From: Rhodocyclaceae bacterium | GTDB lineage: Bacteria; Pseudomonadota; Gammaproteobacteria; Burkholderiales; Rhodocyclaceae | Direction: 5' to 3' | Length of the DNA: 39,413 bases | NCBI GenBank assembly: GCA_020445745.1 | Contig: JAGRGB010000144.1 | Location: 1 to 39,413 of the forward strand | Part shown: one piece after another, positions 1 to 8,449 of the stretch | Layout: every line of letters begins with the position of its first letter | How positions within the stretch are numbered: the first letter of the stretch is position 1 | Made by a program: the position numbers and the translations under genes | The notes under the pieces: model-generated | Told to the model about the DNA's origin: nothing | The model's database searches: none | The model's input: the letters and a program-made list of their open reading frames with translations, nothing else

Positions 1-890
1 GCGCGCACGTACATGCCCGGCAGCAGCAGGCCGTCGGGGTTCGGGAATTCCGCCCGCAGCGTGACGCTGCCGGTCGACTCATTGACGCTCACTTCCGTGA
101 ACTGCAGGCTGCCGGCATGCGGATAGGTGCTGCCGTCCTCGAGCGTCAGGGTCACCGGCAGGCGGTCGCCGTCGCGGGTCAGCTCGCCGCTGGCGACGCG
201 CTGCCGCAGCGCCAGCAACTGGCTGCTGGACTGGGTCAGGTCGACGTAGATCGGGTCGAGGCGCTGGACCGTCGCCAGCGCGCTCGCCTGGTTGGCGGTG
301 ACCAGCGCGCCGGCGGTGACCGCCGAGCGGCCGATGCGTCCGGCGATCGGGCTGGTGATCCTGGTGTAGCCGAGTTCGATGCGGGCCGTGCGCACCGCGG
401 CCTCGGCCGTCGCCACGTCCGCCCGGGCCTGCAGCAGGGCGGCCTGGGCATCGTCGTTGTCCTGTCGGCTGACCGCCTTGATGCCGACCAGCCCGGCGTA
501 GCGCTCCGCCTTCAGTCGCGCGGACTCGAGCGAGGCCTTGGCGCGGGCGAGGTTGGCGCGTGCGCTGTCCAGCGCTGCCTGGTAGCTGGCCGCCTCGATC
601 CGGTAGAGCACGTCGCCGGCCGCCACTTCGCTGCCTTCGCGGAACAGGCGTTGCTGGACGATGCCGCCGACCTGCGGGCGGATCTCCGCCACCAGGTAGG
701 GCGTGGTTCGTCCGGGCAACTCGGTGGTCAGCATGACCGGTCCGGTGTCGGCGCGAATCACGCCGACCATCGGCTTGGCGGTGGCCTGGGGGGGCGGGGT
801 CGTCGCGGCCTGGCTGCAGGCCGCCAGCAGGATCGCCACGGCGCTGGCGATGGCCAGCGGGCGCAGTGAGCGGGACGGGGTAGCGCGCAT
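1..890 (-). CDS. RND efflux periplasmic adaptor (AcrA/MexA family), C-terminus off the window
   Basis: Membrane fusion protein linking an inner-membrane RND pump to an outer-membrane channel for drug or solvent export. The ATG at 890 has GAGG eight bases upstream. The N-terminus is a lipoprotein signal: basic start, hydrophobic core, then lipobox LAAC with the acylated Cys at residue 25. It is followed by the adaptor hallmarks TELPGRT, then VAEIRPQVGGIV and GDVLYRIE (lipoyl half-motif), an alpha-helical hairpin rich in Ala/Arg (about 95-150), and TRITSPIAGRIG, which closes the lipoyl domain. About 296 residues are visible; the family usually has 370-400, so the last part and probably the pump gene lie left of the window. 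It is divergent from a TetR regulator, the usual acrR-acrAB arrangement. Confidence 0.93.
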   Translation of the reverse strand, partial: MRATPSRSLRPLAIASAVAILLAACSQAATTPPPQATAKPMVGVIRADTGPVMLTTELPGRTTPYLVAEIRPQVGGIVQQRLFREGSEVAAGDVLYRIEAASYQAALDSARANLARAKASLESARLKAERYAGLVGIKAVSRQDNDDAQAALLQARADVATAEAAVRTARIELGYTRITSPIAGRIGRSAVTAGALVTANQASALATVQRLDPIYVDLTQSSSQLLALRQRVASGELTRDGDRLPVTLTLEDGSTYPHAGSLQFTEVSVNESTGSVTLRAEFPNPDGLLLPGMYVR

Positions 891-951
891 GTTTTGCCTC
901 GCGTGAGTGTCGGGCGCCGCAGCCGGGTGGGTGGCGGCGCGTTCGTTGCCA

Positions 952-991
952 ATAGATTGAACGATCATTCTATATCGAGCGCTCATTCTAT
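952..991. promoter_or_regulatory. Tandem TetR/AcrR-type operator between adaptor and regulator
   Basis: An imperfect 22-bp palindrome at 952-973 (ATAGA.TGA.CG.TCA.TCTAT) matches its own reverse complement at 18 of 22 positions. The right half, TCATTCTAT (965-973), recurs exactly at 983-991, 18 bp downstream, beside a second dyad core GAGCGCTC (977-984). The sites lie in the 173-bp divergent gap, where both promoters must be. TetR proteins typically bind such dyads and repress both genes; that this regulator binds here is inference. Confidence 0.7.
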
Positions 992-1063
992 GTTAGGCTG
1001 GCGCCATGATCAAGCGCCGACCTCGGTCGGCGTGCGTAAAGTTGTGATAAGGGGGTGTCCCGG

Positions 1064-1672
1064 ATGATCGCCGACGACGAACGCAACCCGGCCTCGAAGG
1101 CCGACGTGCGGCGCGAGCAGATCCTCGCCGCCGCCCAGACCTGCGTGCTGGAACAGGGTTTCCACCGCGCCAGCATCTCCAAGATCTGCAAGCTGGCCGG
1201 CATGAGCCCGGGCCACGTGTACCACTACTTCGAGAACAAGGAAGCGATCATCGCCGCGCTGGTGCGGCGCGATCTCGACCATGTGCTCGATTTCACCGCC
1301 GGCATGCGCGCTTCGGCCGACGTCCTCGAAGCGATGATCGATCGCATCCCGCTGGGTGTGGCCGAAAAACTCGATCCGCGCGACGCCAGCCTGAAGCTCG
1401 AGATCGCCGCCGAGGCATCTCGAAACCCGAACATTGCCCGCATCGTTCGCGAAGCCGACGCCTGCAGCCTCAAGAGCCTGCGCCAGACCATCGCCGAGGC
1501 GCGGCGGGCACGAGGCCTGCCGGACGACGACAAGACCGTCGCCGAGCTGGCCGTCGTCGCCGCCGCGATGTTCGACGGTCTGGTGATCCGTGGCGTGCGC
1601 GATCCCGATACCGACCGCGAGGCTGTGGCGAGGCGGTTCGCGGAGATCTTGCGGGGGGTGTTCCTGGCCTAG
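1064..1672 (+). CDS. TetR/AcrR family transcriptional regulator
   Basis: Local repressor, most likely of the divergent RND efflux operon and of itself. The start chosen is ATG 1064, because AAGGGGG (1049-1055) sits eight bases upstream; a GTG at 1055 would overlap that site. It has 202 aa. The TetR N-terminal HTH is clear: RREQILAAAQTCVLEQGF, then SISKICKLAGMSPGHVYHYF (about residues 38-57), followed by NKEAIIAAL. The remaining residues form the helical ligand-binding domain, which diverges between family members, so the inducer cannot be read. The dyads just upstream (952-991) are the obvious operator. Confidence 0.92.
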   Translation: MIADDERNPASKADVRREQILAAAQTCVLEQGFHRASISKICKLAGMSPGHVYHYFENKEAIIAALVRRDLDHVLDFTAGMRASADVLEAMIDRIPLGVAEKLDPRDASLKLEIAAEASRNPNIARIVREADACSLKSLRQTIAEARRARGLPDDDKTVAELAVVAAAMFDGLVIRGVRDPDTDREAVARRFAEILRGVFLA

Positions 1673-1906
1673 GCCGGGTCGTCCCGATTCGCAGCGACGA
1701 GCCTCGGAACGGTTTGGTCTCGGGCCTTGCCGGGCGTGTCCTGCCTGCAATCAGGCATGTGGCGATCGGAGTGTGGGTTTTCGCGGATCACGACCGCCTT
1801 GTCTCGAGTCGGGCATCCAGTTGTTGTGCGCATCGAGTCGGCCACGCGTTCATGCATTCGGCAACGTCGGCGCCCGCCATCGACAGGGGCGGCCTCGCGC
1901 GCTGCC

Positions 1907-2212
1907 TCATCGGGCGGACCCCTTGTCGCGCCGTCTCGAATGCTTGCGGATCGATACGACACAAGTCGTGGTTGCAACTGCCAGCAGGATCAACTCCAGC
2001 GGATAGACGACCAACAAATCGACCCGGATGTTGCATTCGCCGGTGCAACGGCTCTGGATGAATGCCTCGTAGCCGAACGGGCATAGCCACATCAGCGCAC
2101 AGACAAGTTGGCGATACTGCCTGGTCTTGGCGAAAAAAACCGCGAACAGAATCGCCAGCGGAAATCCCAGCAGGATCACCGCGAAATACGAGTATCCGAT
2201 CATCGGGCCCAT
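1907..2212 (-). CDS. Small membrane protein of unknown function
   Basis: About 101 aa. I chose the ATG at 2212 because AGGAGG (2225-2230) lies upstream, though 12 bases away; an in-frame ATG at 2239 would overlap that site. Three hydrophobic segments are visible: GYSYFAVILLGFPLAILF, LVCALMWLCPFGYEAFI and VDLLVVYPLELILLAVATTT. Between the last two is a Cys-containing loop, CTGECNIRVDLL, which resembles a motif I recall from small uncharacterised proteobacterial membrane proteins. A basic tail (RKHSRRRDK) suggests a cytoplasmic C-terminus. Its base composition is less GC-biased than its neighbours. It stands alone between the TetR gene and the AEC carrier, so context gives no function. Confidence 0.6.
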   Translation of the reverse strand: MGPMIGYSYFAVILLGFPLAILFAVFFAKTRQYRQLVCALMWLCPFGYEAFIQSRCTGECNIRVDLLVVYPLELILLAVATTTCVVSIRKHSRRRDKGSAR

Positions 2213-2426
2213 CGGCGGTAGCTGCCTCCTCGAATCCATTTTGGATTGCCATCGTGGGCCCGTTGTTCGAGTTCGCGATGGCGGACGGCCCAGTATGCAA
2301 CAGCAGGCAGGCCGCTGGAGGGCCTGTCTGCGGGCCGGGCGAGCGAATCCGGCACCGTCGCCAGCCGCCTGGCGGAGGCCGCGGCGTTGCCGGACATTGG
2401 GGGCGAGGCCGAAACCCCGCCGGCGT

Positions 2427-3305
2427 TCAGCCTGCGAGGCGGAACGCCAGCGCCAGCGAGATCGAAACCAACGCGAAGAGGTTGCCGAGGATCACGATGG
2501 CGGCGACCTTTTCCGGCTCCTGGGCGTAGCGCTCGGCGAACATGTAGTTCAGCACCGCCGGCGGCAGCGCGCCGAACAGGATCAGGACATCGGTCTCGCG
2601 GGACGACAGGTCGAAGCCCCAGCAGAACAGTGCCGCCAGCAACAGCCCGGAGGCCGGCGTCGCGAGCGCGCCGACCATGCCGATGCGCCACTCGCCGAGG
2701 GGTGCGGTGGTGAGTCGGACGCCCAGTGCAAACAGCATGAGGCCGGTCGCGACGTCACCGATCACCTTGAAGGCAGCCAGCACCGGTTGCCATAGCGTGA
2801 CGCCGGTGAGGCTCACGGCGATGCCCGCCGCGCCGGCGATGAAGACCGGTTCCCTCAGCAATCGCCAGACCTTGACGTTGTTCCCCAGCCACAGGCTCGA
2901 GATCGTGAAGTGCAGGACGTTCTCGATCAGGAACAGGATCACCGCCGCCGGCAGCGCCTCGTGGCCGAAGGCCAGCAGCAGCAGCGGCAGGCCCATGTTG
3001 CCGGCATTCTTGAACATCATCGGCGGCAACAGCGTCTTTGCCTGATAGCCGAGCTTGTGCGCGATCGGCAGCCCGAGCAGGCCGGGGCCGAGCACGATGA
3101 CGACGCCGCCGATCGCGATCATCTGCACGTCTGCCAGCGAGAAGGACTGTCCCGCCAGGGCGGAGAAGATCAGCGCCGGAACGAAGACGTCCATGTTGAC
3201 CTGGTTCGTCGCGATCATGTCCGGGCGGTGGCGGCGGCCGTATACGAAGCCGACGAGGATGACCGCGAAGACCGGAAAGACGATGCTGACTATTTGAATG
3301 ATCAT
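2427..3305 (-). CDS. AEC family transporter (auxin efflux carrier-like permease)
   Basis: Inner-membrane secondary carrier of the AEC family (bacterial members include malonate and other organic-acid carriers); the substrate cannot be told. The 292 aa from ATG 3305 fit the family (about 300-320) and give roughly ten hydrophobic helices, beginning MIIQIVSIVFPVFAVILVG. The pseudo-repeat motifs NMDVFVPALIFSAL, KNAGNMGLPLLLLAFG and FGALPPAVLNYMFAERY are typical, with Asn-Pro breaks in TM helices. An upstream in-frame ATG at 3371 would add a hydrophilic tail atypical of the family. No strong ribosome site is seen at 3305, so the exact start is uncertain. No co-transcribed partner is present. Confidence 0.9.
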   Translation of the reverse strand: MIIQIVSIVFPVFAVILVGFVYGRRHRPDMIATNQVNMDVFVPALIFSALAGQSFSLADVQMIAIGGVVIVLGPGLLGLPIAHKLGYQAKTLLPPMMFKNAGNMGLPLLLLAFGHEALPAAVILFLIENVLHFTISSLWLGNNVKVWRLLREPVFIAGAAGIAVSLTGVTLWQPVLAAFKVIGDVATGLMLFALGVRLTTAPLGEWRIGMVGALATPASGLLLAALFCWGFDLSSRETDVLILFGALPPAVLNYMFAERYAQEPEKVAAIVILGNLFALVSISLALAFRLAG

Positions 3306-3841
3306 GGCAATCAGTCGCTGGTCGCTGAAGGGGGACGACTGCCCAGCCGGCTGGTCGACCCGGGCGGTCACGGCAAGTGTTTGATTTTTTGTGCTGGGCC
3401 GTTGCCCGGAGGAGGCTGGCGGCGATCACGAGCAAGGGTATTACGCAGTGAGGGGCGGCGATAGCCCTTTCGGCTGCGAAACGCCGCATGCCTGCGGGGG
3501 ATGACCGCAGAGACGTTGCGGGAGCTGCCTGCGGGTGGGATGTCCGAGGTGCCGGGGCGGGAACGGACGCGCGCTCCCGGCGGCGATCGGGCCACCGATG
3601 ACCGTCGAGCCCTCGTGACGGGCGGCGGGCGAGTCGACCCGCGCGTACAGCGCGGTCCAGGGGGCGCGTTGTCGTTGTTCGAGCGCCATCGGAGGGCGGC
3701 CATCCCGGCGCCGACCTTCGACGCGGCAGCGCTTTCTTGCGGCCCGGTAGACGTGGTCCGCGGACGCTCGACATCCCATGGCGCGACAACGCCCCACCGG
3801 CGATTGCCGGCGGGGCGTTGCGGGGGGGGGGGCGGCGAGGC
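3306..3841. other. Non-coding gap between AEC carrier and phasin
   Basis: There are 536 bases with no convincing gene. Open frames in both directions (for example minus 3441-3797) have Arg/Pro-rich translations with no domain or ribosome site. The only structure seen is the hairpin at 3788-3819 followed by a run of 11 G (3822-3832). Confidence 0.5.
3788..3819 (-). terminator. Strong hairpin after the phasin gene
   Basis: The 14-base arms AACGCCCCACCGGC and GCCGGCGGGGCGTT are complementary except at one position, around the loop GATT. The hairpin starts 22 bases past the phasin stop. Only a weak T-rich flank follows on the minus strand, so it may act as an mRNA-stabilising 3' end as much as a terminator. 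Confidence 0.6.
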
Positions 3842-4390
3842 TCAGGCGGCCTTCTTGGCGGCCTTGCGGGCGGGCTTGACCGCGGTGCCGGCGGGCACGT
3901 TGGCTTCAGCCAGCGCGACGACCTGCTTGGTAGCCTTGGCGACGGTGTCGTAGGTCTCGTTGGCGGCAGCGATGGCCGACCGGACGGCAGCCACGGCGAC
4001 GTCGGAACCGGCCGGCGCGGACTTCGACACTTCGTCCAGCGCGACGGCGACGGCCTTGTTCATCTCGGCCAGTTGCGCGTCGATGACCTTGCTCAGCTCT
4101 TCGCTGCAATCCGTGGCGATGCCGTAGACGCTGCGGACGTAGGCGAGGGCACTTGCCAGCGTCGGCTCGGCCAGGCCTTGCACGAAGCTCACCAGCGCCT
4201 GCGGGTCCTTGATCGCGCTCAGCGCTTCGATGTTCGCGGCGGCATCCGACAGGCCGGCGCGCGCGGTGTTGAGGTTGAGGGCAGCCAGGCGCTCGACGCT
4301 GGACAGGCCCAGCGAGGACACGGCCGAGAGGCTTTCGAGGGCGGCCGAGTTGGCGGCGGCGACTTTTTCCGGGGTGATGACTTGCGACAT
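3842..4390 (-). CDS. phaP: Phasin family protein (PHA granule surface protein)
   Basis: Amphipathic protein that coats polyhydroxyalkanoate granules and controls their number and size. The 182 aa match the usual phasin length. The sequence is Ala-rich and almost wholly helical, with the phasin pattern in order: TPEKVAAANSAALESL, a helix around VERLAALNLNTARAGL, NIEALSAIKDPQALVSF, and a C-terminal Ala/Lys tail (KPARKAAKKAA). The last resembles the DNA-binding-type tails of some phasins. The gene stands alone, followed by a strong hairpin. Upstream, two inverted 15-bp TGC-rich sites (4460-4530) look like operators for the granule-sensing repressor PhaR. No PHA synthase or phaR lies in the window. 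Confidence 0.93.
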   Translation of the reverse strand: MSQVITPEKVAAANSAALESLSAVSSLGLSSVERLAALNLNTARAGLSDAAANIEALSAIKDPQALVSFVQGLAEPTLASALAYVRSVYGIATDCSEELSKVIDAQLAEMNKAVAVALDEVSKSAPAGSDVAVAAVRSAIAAANETYDTVAKATKQVVALAEANVPAGTAVKPARKAAKKAA

Positions 4391-4783
4391 TTTCAGGCTC
4401 CAGGTTTCGATTGCTGTAAAGGGTTCGATTCATTCGCAGTTGTCAGCTCACGACTGCTTTGCTGCACTGCACAATTCCATTATGGACAAGGACTGGAGGT
4501 GGCGTCAATAGCTTTTTGTGCATTGCAGCATTTGCACCACAGTGCGACCACCGGGCGACTGCCGCCGGCCGGCGAATCGCTCGTAAGGTGTTGATCCATA
4601 GCGATGTCTGCTGCCTGTCCGGTTGCGTAGCCGGTGGCGTCGGCCGGTGTTCCGTGGCGCCCGACCGTTGGTGATCCGGATCGGCTGCGACGCCCCCGCC
4701 GCAAGCAGTGGCGCGCGGGCATCGCTGGCGGCCGCCGCTGGGTCGGACGCGCCGAAGGCAGGCCGCGCGATCCGGCCTTCCGT
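4391..4783. other. Phasin upstream region and gap before the hydrolase
   Basis: There are 393 bases without a credible gene. The phasin-proximal part (4391-4540) is markedly more AT-rich than the flanks and carries the PhaR-like inverted repeat. The rest, to 4783, shows nothing I can name. Confidence 0.5.
4460..4530. promoter_or_regulatory. PhaR-like inverted repeat upstream of the phasin gene
   Basis: TGCTGCACTGCACAA at 4460-4474 is the reverse complement, with one mismatch, of TTGTGCATTGCAGCA at 4516-4530; 41 bases separate the arms. The TGC...TGCA pattern fits the TGC-rich sites reported for PhaR/PhbF repressors upstream of phasin genes. The site lies 70-140 bases upstream of the phasin start. 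Binding by PhaR is inferred. Confidence 0.6.
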
Positions 4784-5677
4784 TCAGCCCGTCCGGAGTT
4801 CCAGGATCGCGCGCGCGAATTCCGCCGGGCATTCCTGCGGCACGTCGTGGCCGACGCCTTCCAGCAACCGGCTGTCGTAGCTGCCGGTGAAGTGCCGTGC
4901 GTGACCGTCCGGTTCCCGCAGCGGCGTCACGTCATCGACGGCGCCATGGATGGCGATCGTCGGAACGCCGATATCCGGCAGGGTCGCAAGGCGTGCCTCG
5001 GTGGCCGCGTAGCGCGGATCGCCTTCGGCATTGCCGTGGCGATGGCGATACGAGTGGATCGCGACGTCGACGAAATCCGGGTTCTCGAAAGAGGTCGCCG
5101 TGCAGTCGAAGACCACGTCGTCGAAGGACCAGGTCGGCGACCACAGCTTCCACAGCAGCTTGCACAACGCGTGGCGGTTGCGCAGCAGCCCGTTGCGCCC
5201 GCGTTCGGTATGGAAATAGTACTGGTACCACCACCGGCGCTCGCTCTCCGGGTCGCTCGGCACCGGTGCGGCGGCGATGTCCTGTATCTGGTAGCCGCCA
5301 CAGCTCACCAGGCCGCGGACACGGGCGGGCCACAGCGCGGCGACGATGCACGCGGCGCGGGCACCCCAGTCGAATCCGGCGAGAATGACCTCGTCGAGCT
5401 GCAGCGCGTCGAGCAGGTCGTGCAGATCGTGCCCCACCGCGGCCTGCTGGCCCGATCGCATCGCGGCCGGCGAGAGGAAGCGGGTTCCGCCGTAGCCGCG
5501 CACATAGGGCACGACGGTGCGCAATCCCTCCCGTTCCAGAATCGCCACGACGTCGTCGAAAGCCCGCGGATCGTAGGGAAAGCCGTGCACCAGGACCACG
5601 GGCAGGGCGTCGGCCGGCCCGGTCGTCTCGTAGGCGAGGTCCAGCATCGGGGTCCGAGTTCGTTGCAGCCTGGCCAT
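4784..5677 (-). CDS. Alpha/beta hydrolase, epoxide hydrolase-like (Asp nucleophile)
   Basis: Soluble alpha/beta-fold hydrolase of 297 aa. ATG 5677 is preceded by a near-perfect GGGAGGAGG. The oxyanion motif HGFPYD begins at about residue 31. The nucleophile elbow GFDWGARAA puts Asp at 103, in the DWGA form seen in epoxide hydrolases and haloalkane dehalogenases rather than the Ser of esterases. The acid is Asp 248 or 249 (GAVDDVTPL) and the base His 277 (GVGHDVP). The Trp/Tyr-rich cap (RRWWYQYYFHTERGRNGL) contains tyrosines that could polarise an epoxide. The fold and triad are clear; the natural substrate is unknown. It has no operon partner. Confidence 0.9.
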   Translation of the reverse strand: MARLQRTRTPMLDLAYETTGPADALPVVLVHGFPYDPRAFDDVVAILEREGLRTVVPYVRGYGGTRFLSPAAMRSGQQAAVGHDLHDLLDALQLDEVILAGFDWGARAACIVAALWPARVRGLVSCGGYQIQDIAAAPVPSDPESERRWWYQYYFHTERGRNGLLRNRHALCKLLWKLWSPTWSFDDVVFDCTATSFENPDFVDVAIHSYRHRHGNAEGDPRYAATEARLATLPDIGVPTIAIHGAVDDVTPLREPDGHARHFTGSYDSRLLEGVGHDVPQECPAEFARAILELRTG

Positions 5678-6160
5678 CTCGATCCTCCTCCCGCGAGGCC
5701 ATTGCGAAAAGATCGCCCGGAGGTACCGTGCATCGCATTGCCGGTGTGAGCCGGACGGGCGGCCCCTCCTGACACCATAGAAGCCGGGGCGCGGTCGCGC
5801 GCGTGAATTCGCCAAAAAACGTGGATCTCGGGACGAACCGGGCGCACTCAGACAAGACCTTGCGTCCGGGTCGGCCTGCGGTGCCGGTGTGCCCGCGATT
5901 TACGCCGAAATCGCCAGTTGTGGTATTGCTAGCTGGCGACGCCGGTGGCATGGCTCTCCGAACGGCGTGCCGTGTCCCGCGTCGTCGGGCGGGCCGGCGC
6001 AGGGCGGACGCCGCAAGCCGTCGCGGCGGCGTGCGCCCGGTCCGGTGGGCGATCGAGTCCCCGGCCGGTATCCTCGATGCAGACAACGCGGCCTGTGCCG
6101 CGGCGGTGGCGCGTCCCGCGAGCGATTCGCGCGGGGCGATCGTGAGCGGGAAGCGGATCC
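5678..6160. other. Gap between divergent hydrolase and pgi
   Basis: There are 483 bases holding the two divergent promoters. No ORF with a plausible product, tRNA or repeat was seen. Long open frames running on into pgi (for example plus 5803-7809) are GC-rich shadow frames. Confidence 0.45.
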
Positions 6161-7858
6161 ATGGATTCATCGAATGGGCGATTGCAACAGCCGACCAAAC
6201 GGCTGACCGAGACCGACGCCTGGCAAGCGCTGGGCGAACGTCATGCGGTGCTCGCCGCCACCAGCCTGAACCAGCTGTTCGCCGACGACCCGCGCCGCTT
6301 CGAGCGCATGTCGCTGTCGGCGGGCGGGCTGGTGCTGGACTACTCGAAGAACCGCCTCGACGGCACGACGCTGTCGTTGCTGACCGCGCTGGCGGCCGAG
6401 CGCGGGGTGGACACGGCGCGCGACGCGATGTTCGCCGGGCGGCCGATCAACAACACCGAGCGCCGTGCGGTGCTGCACACCGCGTTGCGCCAGAGCGCCG
6501 GTGTGCGCCACGACGCCAACGGAGTCGACGTCATGCCGGACGTGCTCGCGGTACGGGCGCGCATGCTCGACTTCGCCGAGGCAGTGCGGGACGGCCGCTG
6601 GACCGGCCATGCCGGCGATGCCATCACCGATGTCGTCAATATCGGCATCGGGGGCTCGGACCTCGGCCCGTGCATGGCCTGCGAAGCCCTCGCCGGCCGT
6701 CGCCGAGGGCGGCTGACGATCCACTTCGTGTCGAACGTGGACGGCGAGCAGCTGGCCGCCGTGCTGGATCGGGTCGAGGCCCGCAGGACGCTGTTCGTGG
6801 TCGCCTCGAAGACCTTCACGACGCTCGAGACGATGACCAACGCGGCGAGCGCCCGCGCCTGGTTCCTCGCCCATGGCGGGCAGGCGGCAGACATCGCGAA
6901 GCATTTCGTCGCGGTGTCGTCGAACGCCGCCCGGGTGCGGGAGTTCGGCATCGACGAGGCGAACATGTTCGGCTTCTGGGACTGGGTCGGCGGGCGCTAT
7001 TCGATGTGGTCCTCGGTCGGTCTGCCGATCGCGCTGGCGATCGGTGCCGAAGGGTTCCGGGCGCTGCTCGACGGCGCGGCGCGCATGGATCGCCATTTCG
7101 TCGAGGCGCCGCTTGCCGCCAACATGCCGGTGATCCTGGCCTCGATCGGCCTGTGGTACCGCGCCTTCTTCGGTACCGCCAGCGTCTGCGTCGTGCCCTA
7201 CGCCCAGGCCCTGGCCCGCTTGCCGGCCTACCTGCAGCAGCTCGAGATGGAGAGCAACGGCAAGTCGGTGTCGTGCGACGGGCGGCAGGTCGGCGTCGCC
7301 ACCTGTCCGGTGGTCTGGGGCGAGCCGGGCACCAACGCCCAGCACTCCTTCTTCCAGCTGCTGCATCAGGGGAGCGACCCGATCCCGGTCGATTTCATCA
7401 TGCCGCTCGAAGTCGGCCACGGCCTGCCCGGGCACCAGCGACTGCTGCTGGCCAACTGCATCGCCCAGAGCAAGGCGCTGATGGTGGGCAAGAGCGAGGC
7501 CGAAGTGCGCGCCGAACTGAGCACGGCAGGACTCGCCGGAGAGGCGCTGGAACTGCTGGTGCCGCACCGGGTGTTCGCCGGCAATCGCCCCAGCAACACC
7601 CTGGTGTTGCCGGACCTGTCGCCGGCCTCGCTGGGCGCCTTGATCGCCCTCTACGAGCACAAGGTCTTCGTCCAGGGCGTGCTGTGGGGGGTGAACAGCT
7701 TCGACCAGTGGGGTGTCGAACTCGGCAAGCAGCTGGCCGGCCGGATCGCCGCCGAACTCGACGGCGGCGCGGTCGGCCCGCACGACGCGTCGACCCGCGG
7801 ACTGCTTGACCTGGCCCGTTCCGGCCTCGCCCGGGCATCGTCGCGGGGCGCGTCGTGA
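6161..7858 (+). CDS. pgi: Glucose-6-phosphate isomerase
   Basis: Interconverts glucose 6-phosphate and fructose 6-phosphate in the cytosol (glycolysis, gluconeogenesis, supply to glycogen or glucosylglycerol). The 565 aa match the bacterial enzyme (about 550). Substrate-binding motifs appear in order: NIGIGGSDLGP, VASKTFTTLET, signature 1 DWVGGRYSMWSSVG (about 274-287), GEPGTNAQHSFFQLLHQG with the catalytic His, and signature 2 GVLWGVNSFDQWGVELGK (about 506-523). It starts at ATG 6161 with GGAAG upstream. It converges on the gamma-carbonic anhydrase gene with a 66-base gap. No glycolytic partner is adjacent. Confidence 0.98.
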   Translation: MDSSNGRLQQPTKRLTETDAWQALGERHAVLAATSLNQLFADDPRRFERMSLSAGGLVLDYSKNRLDGTTLSLLTALAAERGVDTARDAMFAGRPINNTERRAVLHTALRQSAGVRHDANGVDVMPDVLAVRARMLDFAEAVRDGRWTGHAGDAITDVVNIGIGGSDLGPCMACEALAGRRRGRLTIHFVSNVDGEQLAAVLDRVEARRTLFVVASKTFTTLETMTNAASARAWFLAHGGQAADIAKHFVAVSSNAARVREFGIDEANMFGFWDWVGGRYSMWSSVGLPIALAIGAEGFRALLDGAARMDRHFVEAPLAANMPVILASIGLWYRAFFGTASVCVVPYAQALARLPAYLQQLEMESNGKSVSCDGRQVGVATCPVVWGEPGTNAQHSFFQLLHQGSDPIPVDFIMPLEVGHGLPGHQRLLLANCIAQSKALMVGKSEAEVRAELSTAGLAGEALELLVPHRVFAGNRPSNTLVLPDLSPASLGALIALYEHKVFVQGVLWGVNSFDQWGVELGKQLAGRIAAELDGGAVGPHDASTRGLLDLARSGLARASSRGAS

Positions 7859-7924
7859 CGGTCAGGAGCCCCGGTTGACGCCGTCCGCGCCCGATCGACG
7901 ATCGATGCGCGGTGCAGCGCGCCG

Positions 7925-8449
7925 TCAGCGCAGCCGGCGCAGGCCCTTGCGGTATCGGATGCCCTTGTCCACGTAGGAACGGAAGCCGGTGCCGAGACGC
8001 GCGACATCGGCCTCGGTCAGTTCTCGGACGACGCGGGCCGGTGCACCGAGGATCAGCGAGCGCGGCGGAAAGACCTTGCCTTCGGTGACGATCGCGCCGG
8101 CACCGACCAGGCTGTCGTGACCGATCACAGCGCCGTTCAGCACCACTGCCTGGATGCCGATCAGTGTGCCGTCGCCGATCGTGCAGCCGTGCAGCATCGC
8201 CTGGTGGCCGATCGTGACCCGGGCGCCGATGTTCAGCGGGTAGCCCGGATCGACGTGCAGCACGACCCCGTCCTGGACGTTGCTGGCCTCGCCGATGGTG
8301 ATCGGTTCGTTGTCGCCGCGCACCACCGCACCCGGCCAGACGCTGGCCTGCTCGGCGATTCGCACCGTGCCGATCACGGTGGCTTCGTCCGCGATGTAGG
8401 CGCTGTCGGCAATCGTCGGCTCCTGGTCGTCGAGGGCGTATACGGACAT
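7925..8449 (-). CDS. Gamma-carbonic anhydrase family protein (YrdA-like)
   Basis: Left-handed beta-helix trimer of hexapeptide repeats; relatives are metal-dependent gamma-class carbonic anhydrases or homologues of unproven activity (YrdA, CaiE, PaaY). The 174 aa show many isoleucine-patch repeats (TIADSAYIADEATVIG, TIGEASNVQDGVVL). The three zinc-ligand histidines are present: His 65 (VLHVD), His 82 (TIGHQ) and His 87 (LHGC). Arg 44 and Asp 46 (VVRGDN) match residues conserved at the trimer interface. The C-terminus has the usual helix (GFRSYVDKGIRYRKGL). AGGAGA precedes the ATG. It lies downstream of the DUF1176-like lipoprotein gene on the same strand, 168 bases apart. Confidence 0.95.
   Translation of the reverse strand: MSVYALDDQEPTIADSAYIADEATVIGTVRIAEQASVWPGAVVRGDNEPITIGEASNVQDGVVLHVDPGYPLNIGARVTIGHQAMLHGCTIGDGTLIGIQAVVLNGAVIGHDSLVGAGAIVTEGKVFPPRSLILGAPARVVRELTEADVARLGTGFRSYVDKGIRYRKGLRRLR

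Noticed and set aside
4443-4832. Minus-strand frame upstream of the phasin gene
   Set aside because: It would cover the PhaR-like sites and promoter, and its translation has no family likeness.
5803-7809. Open plus-strand frame of about 670 codons
   Set aside because: It overlaps pgi in another frame and is Arg-rich without motifs; pgi carries both family signatures.
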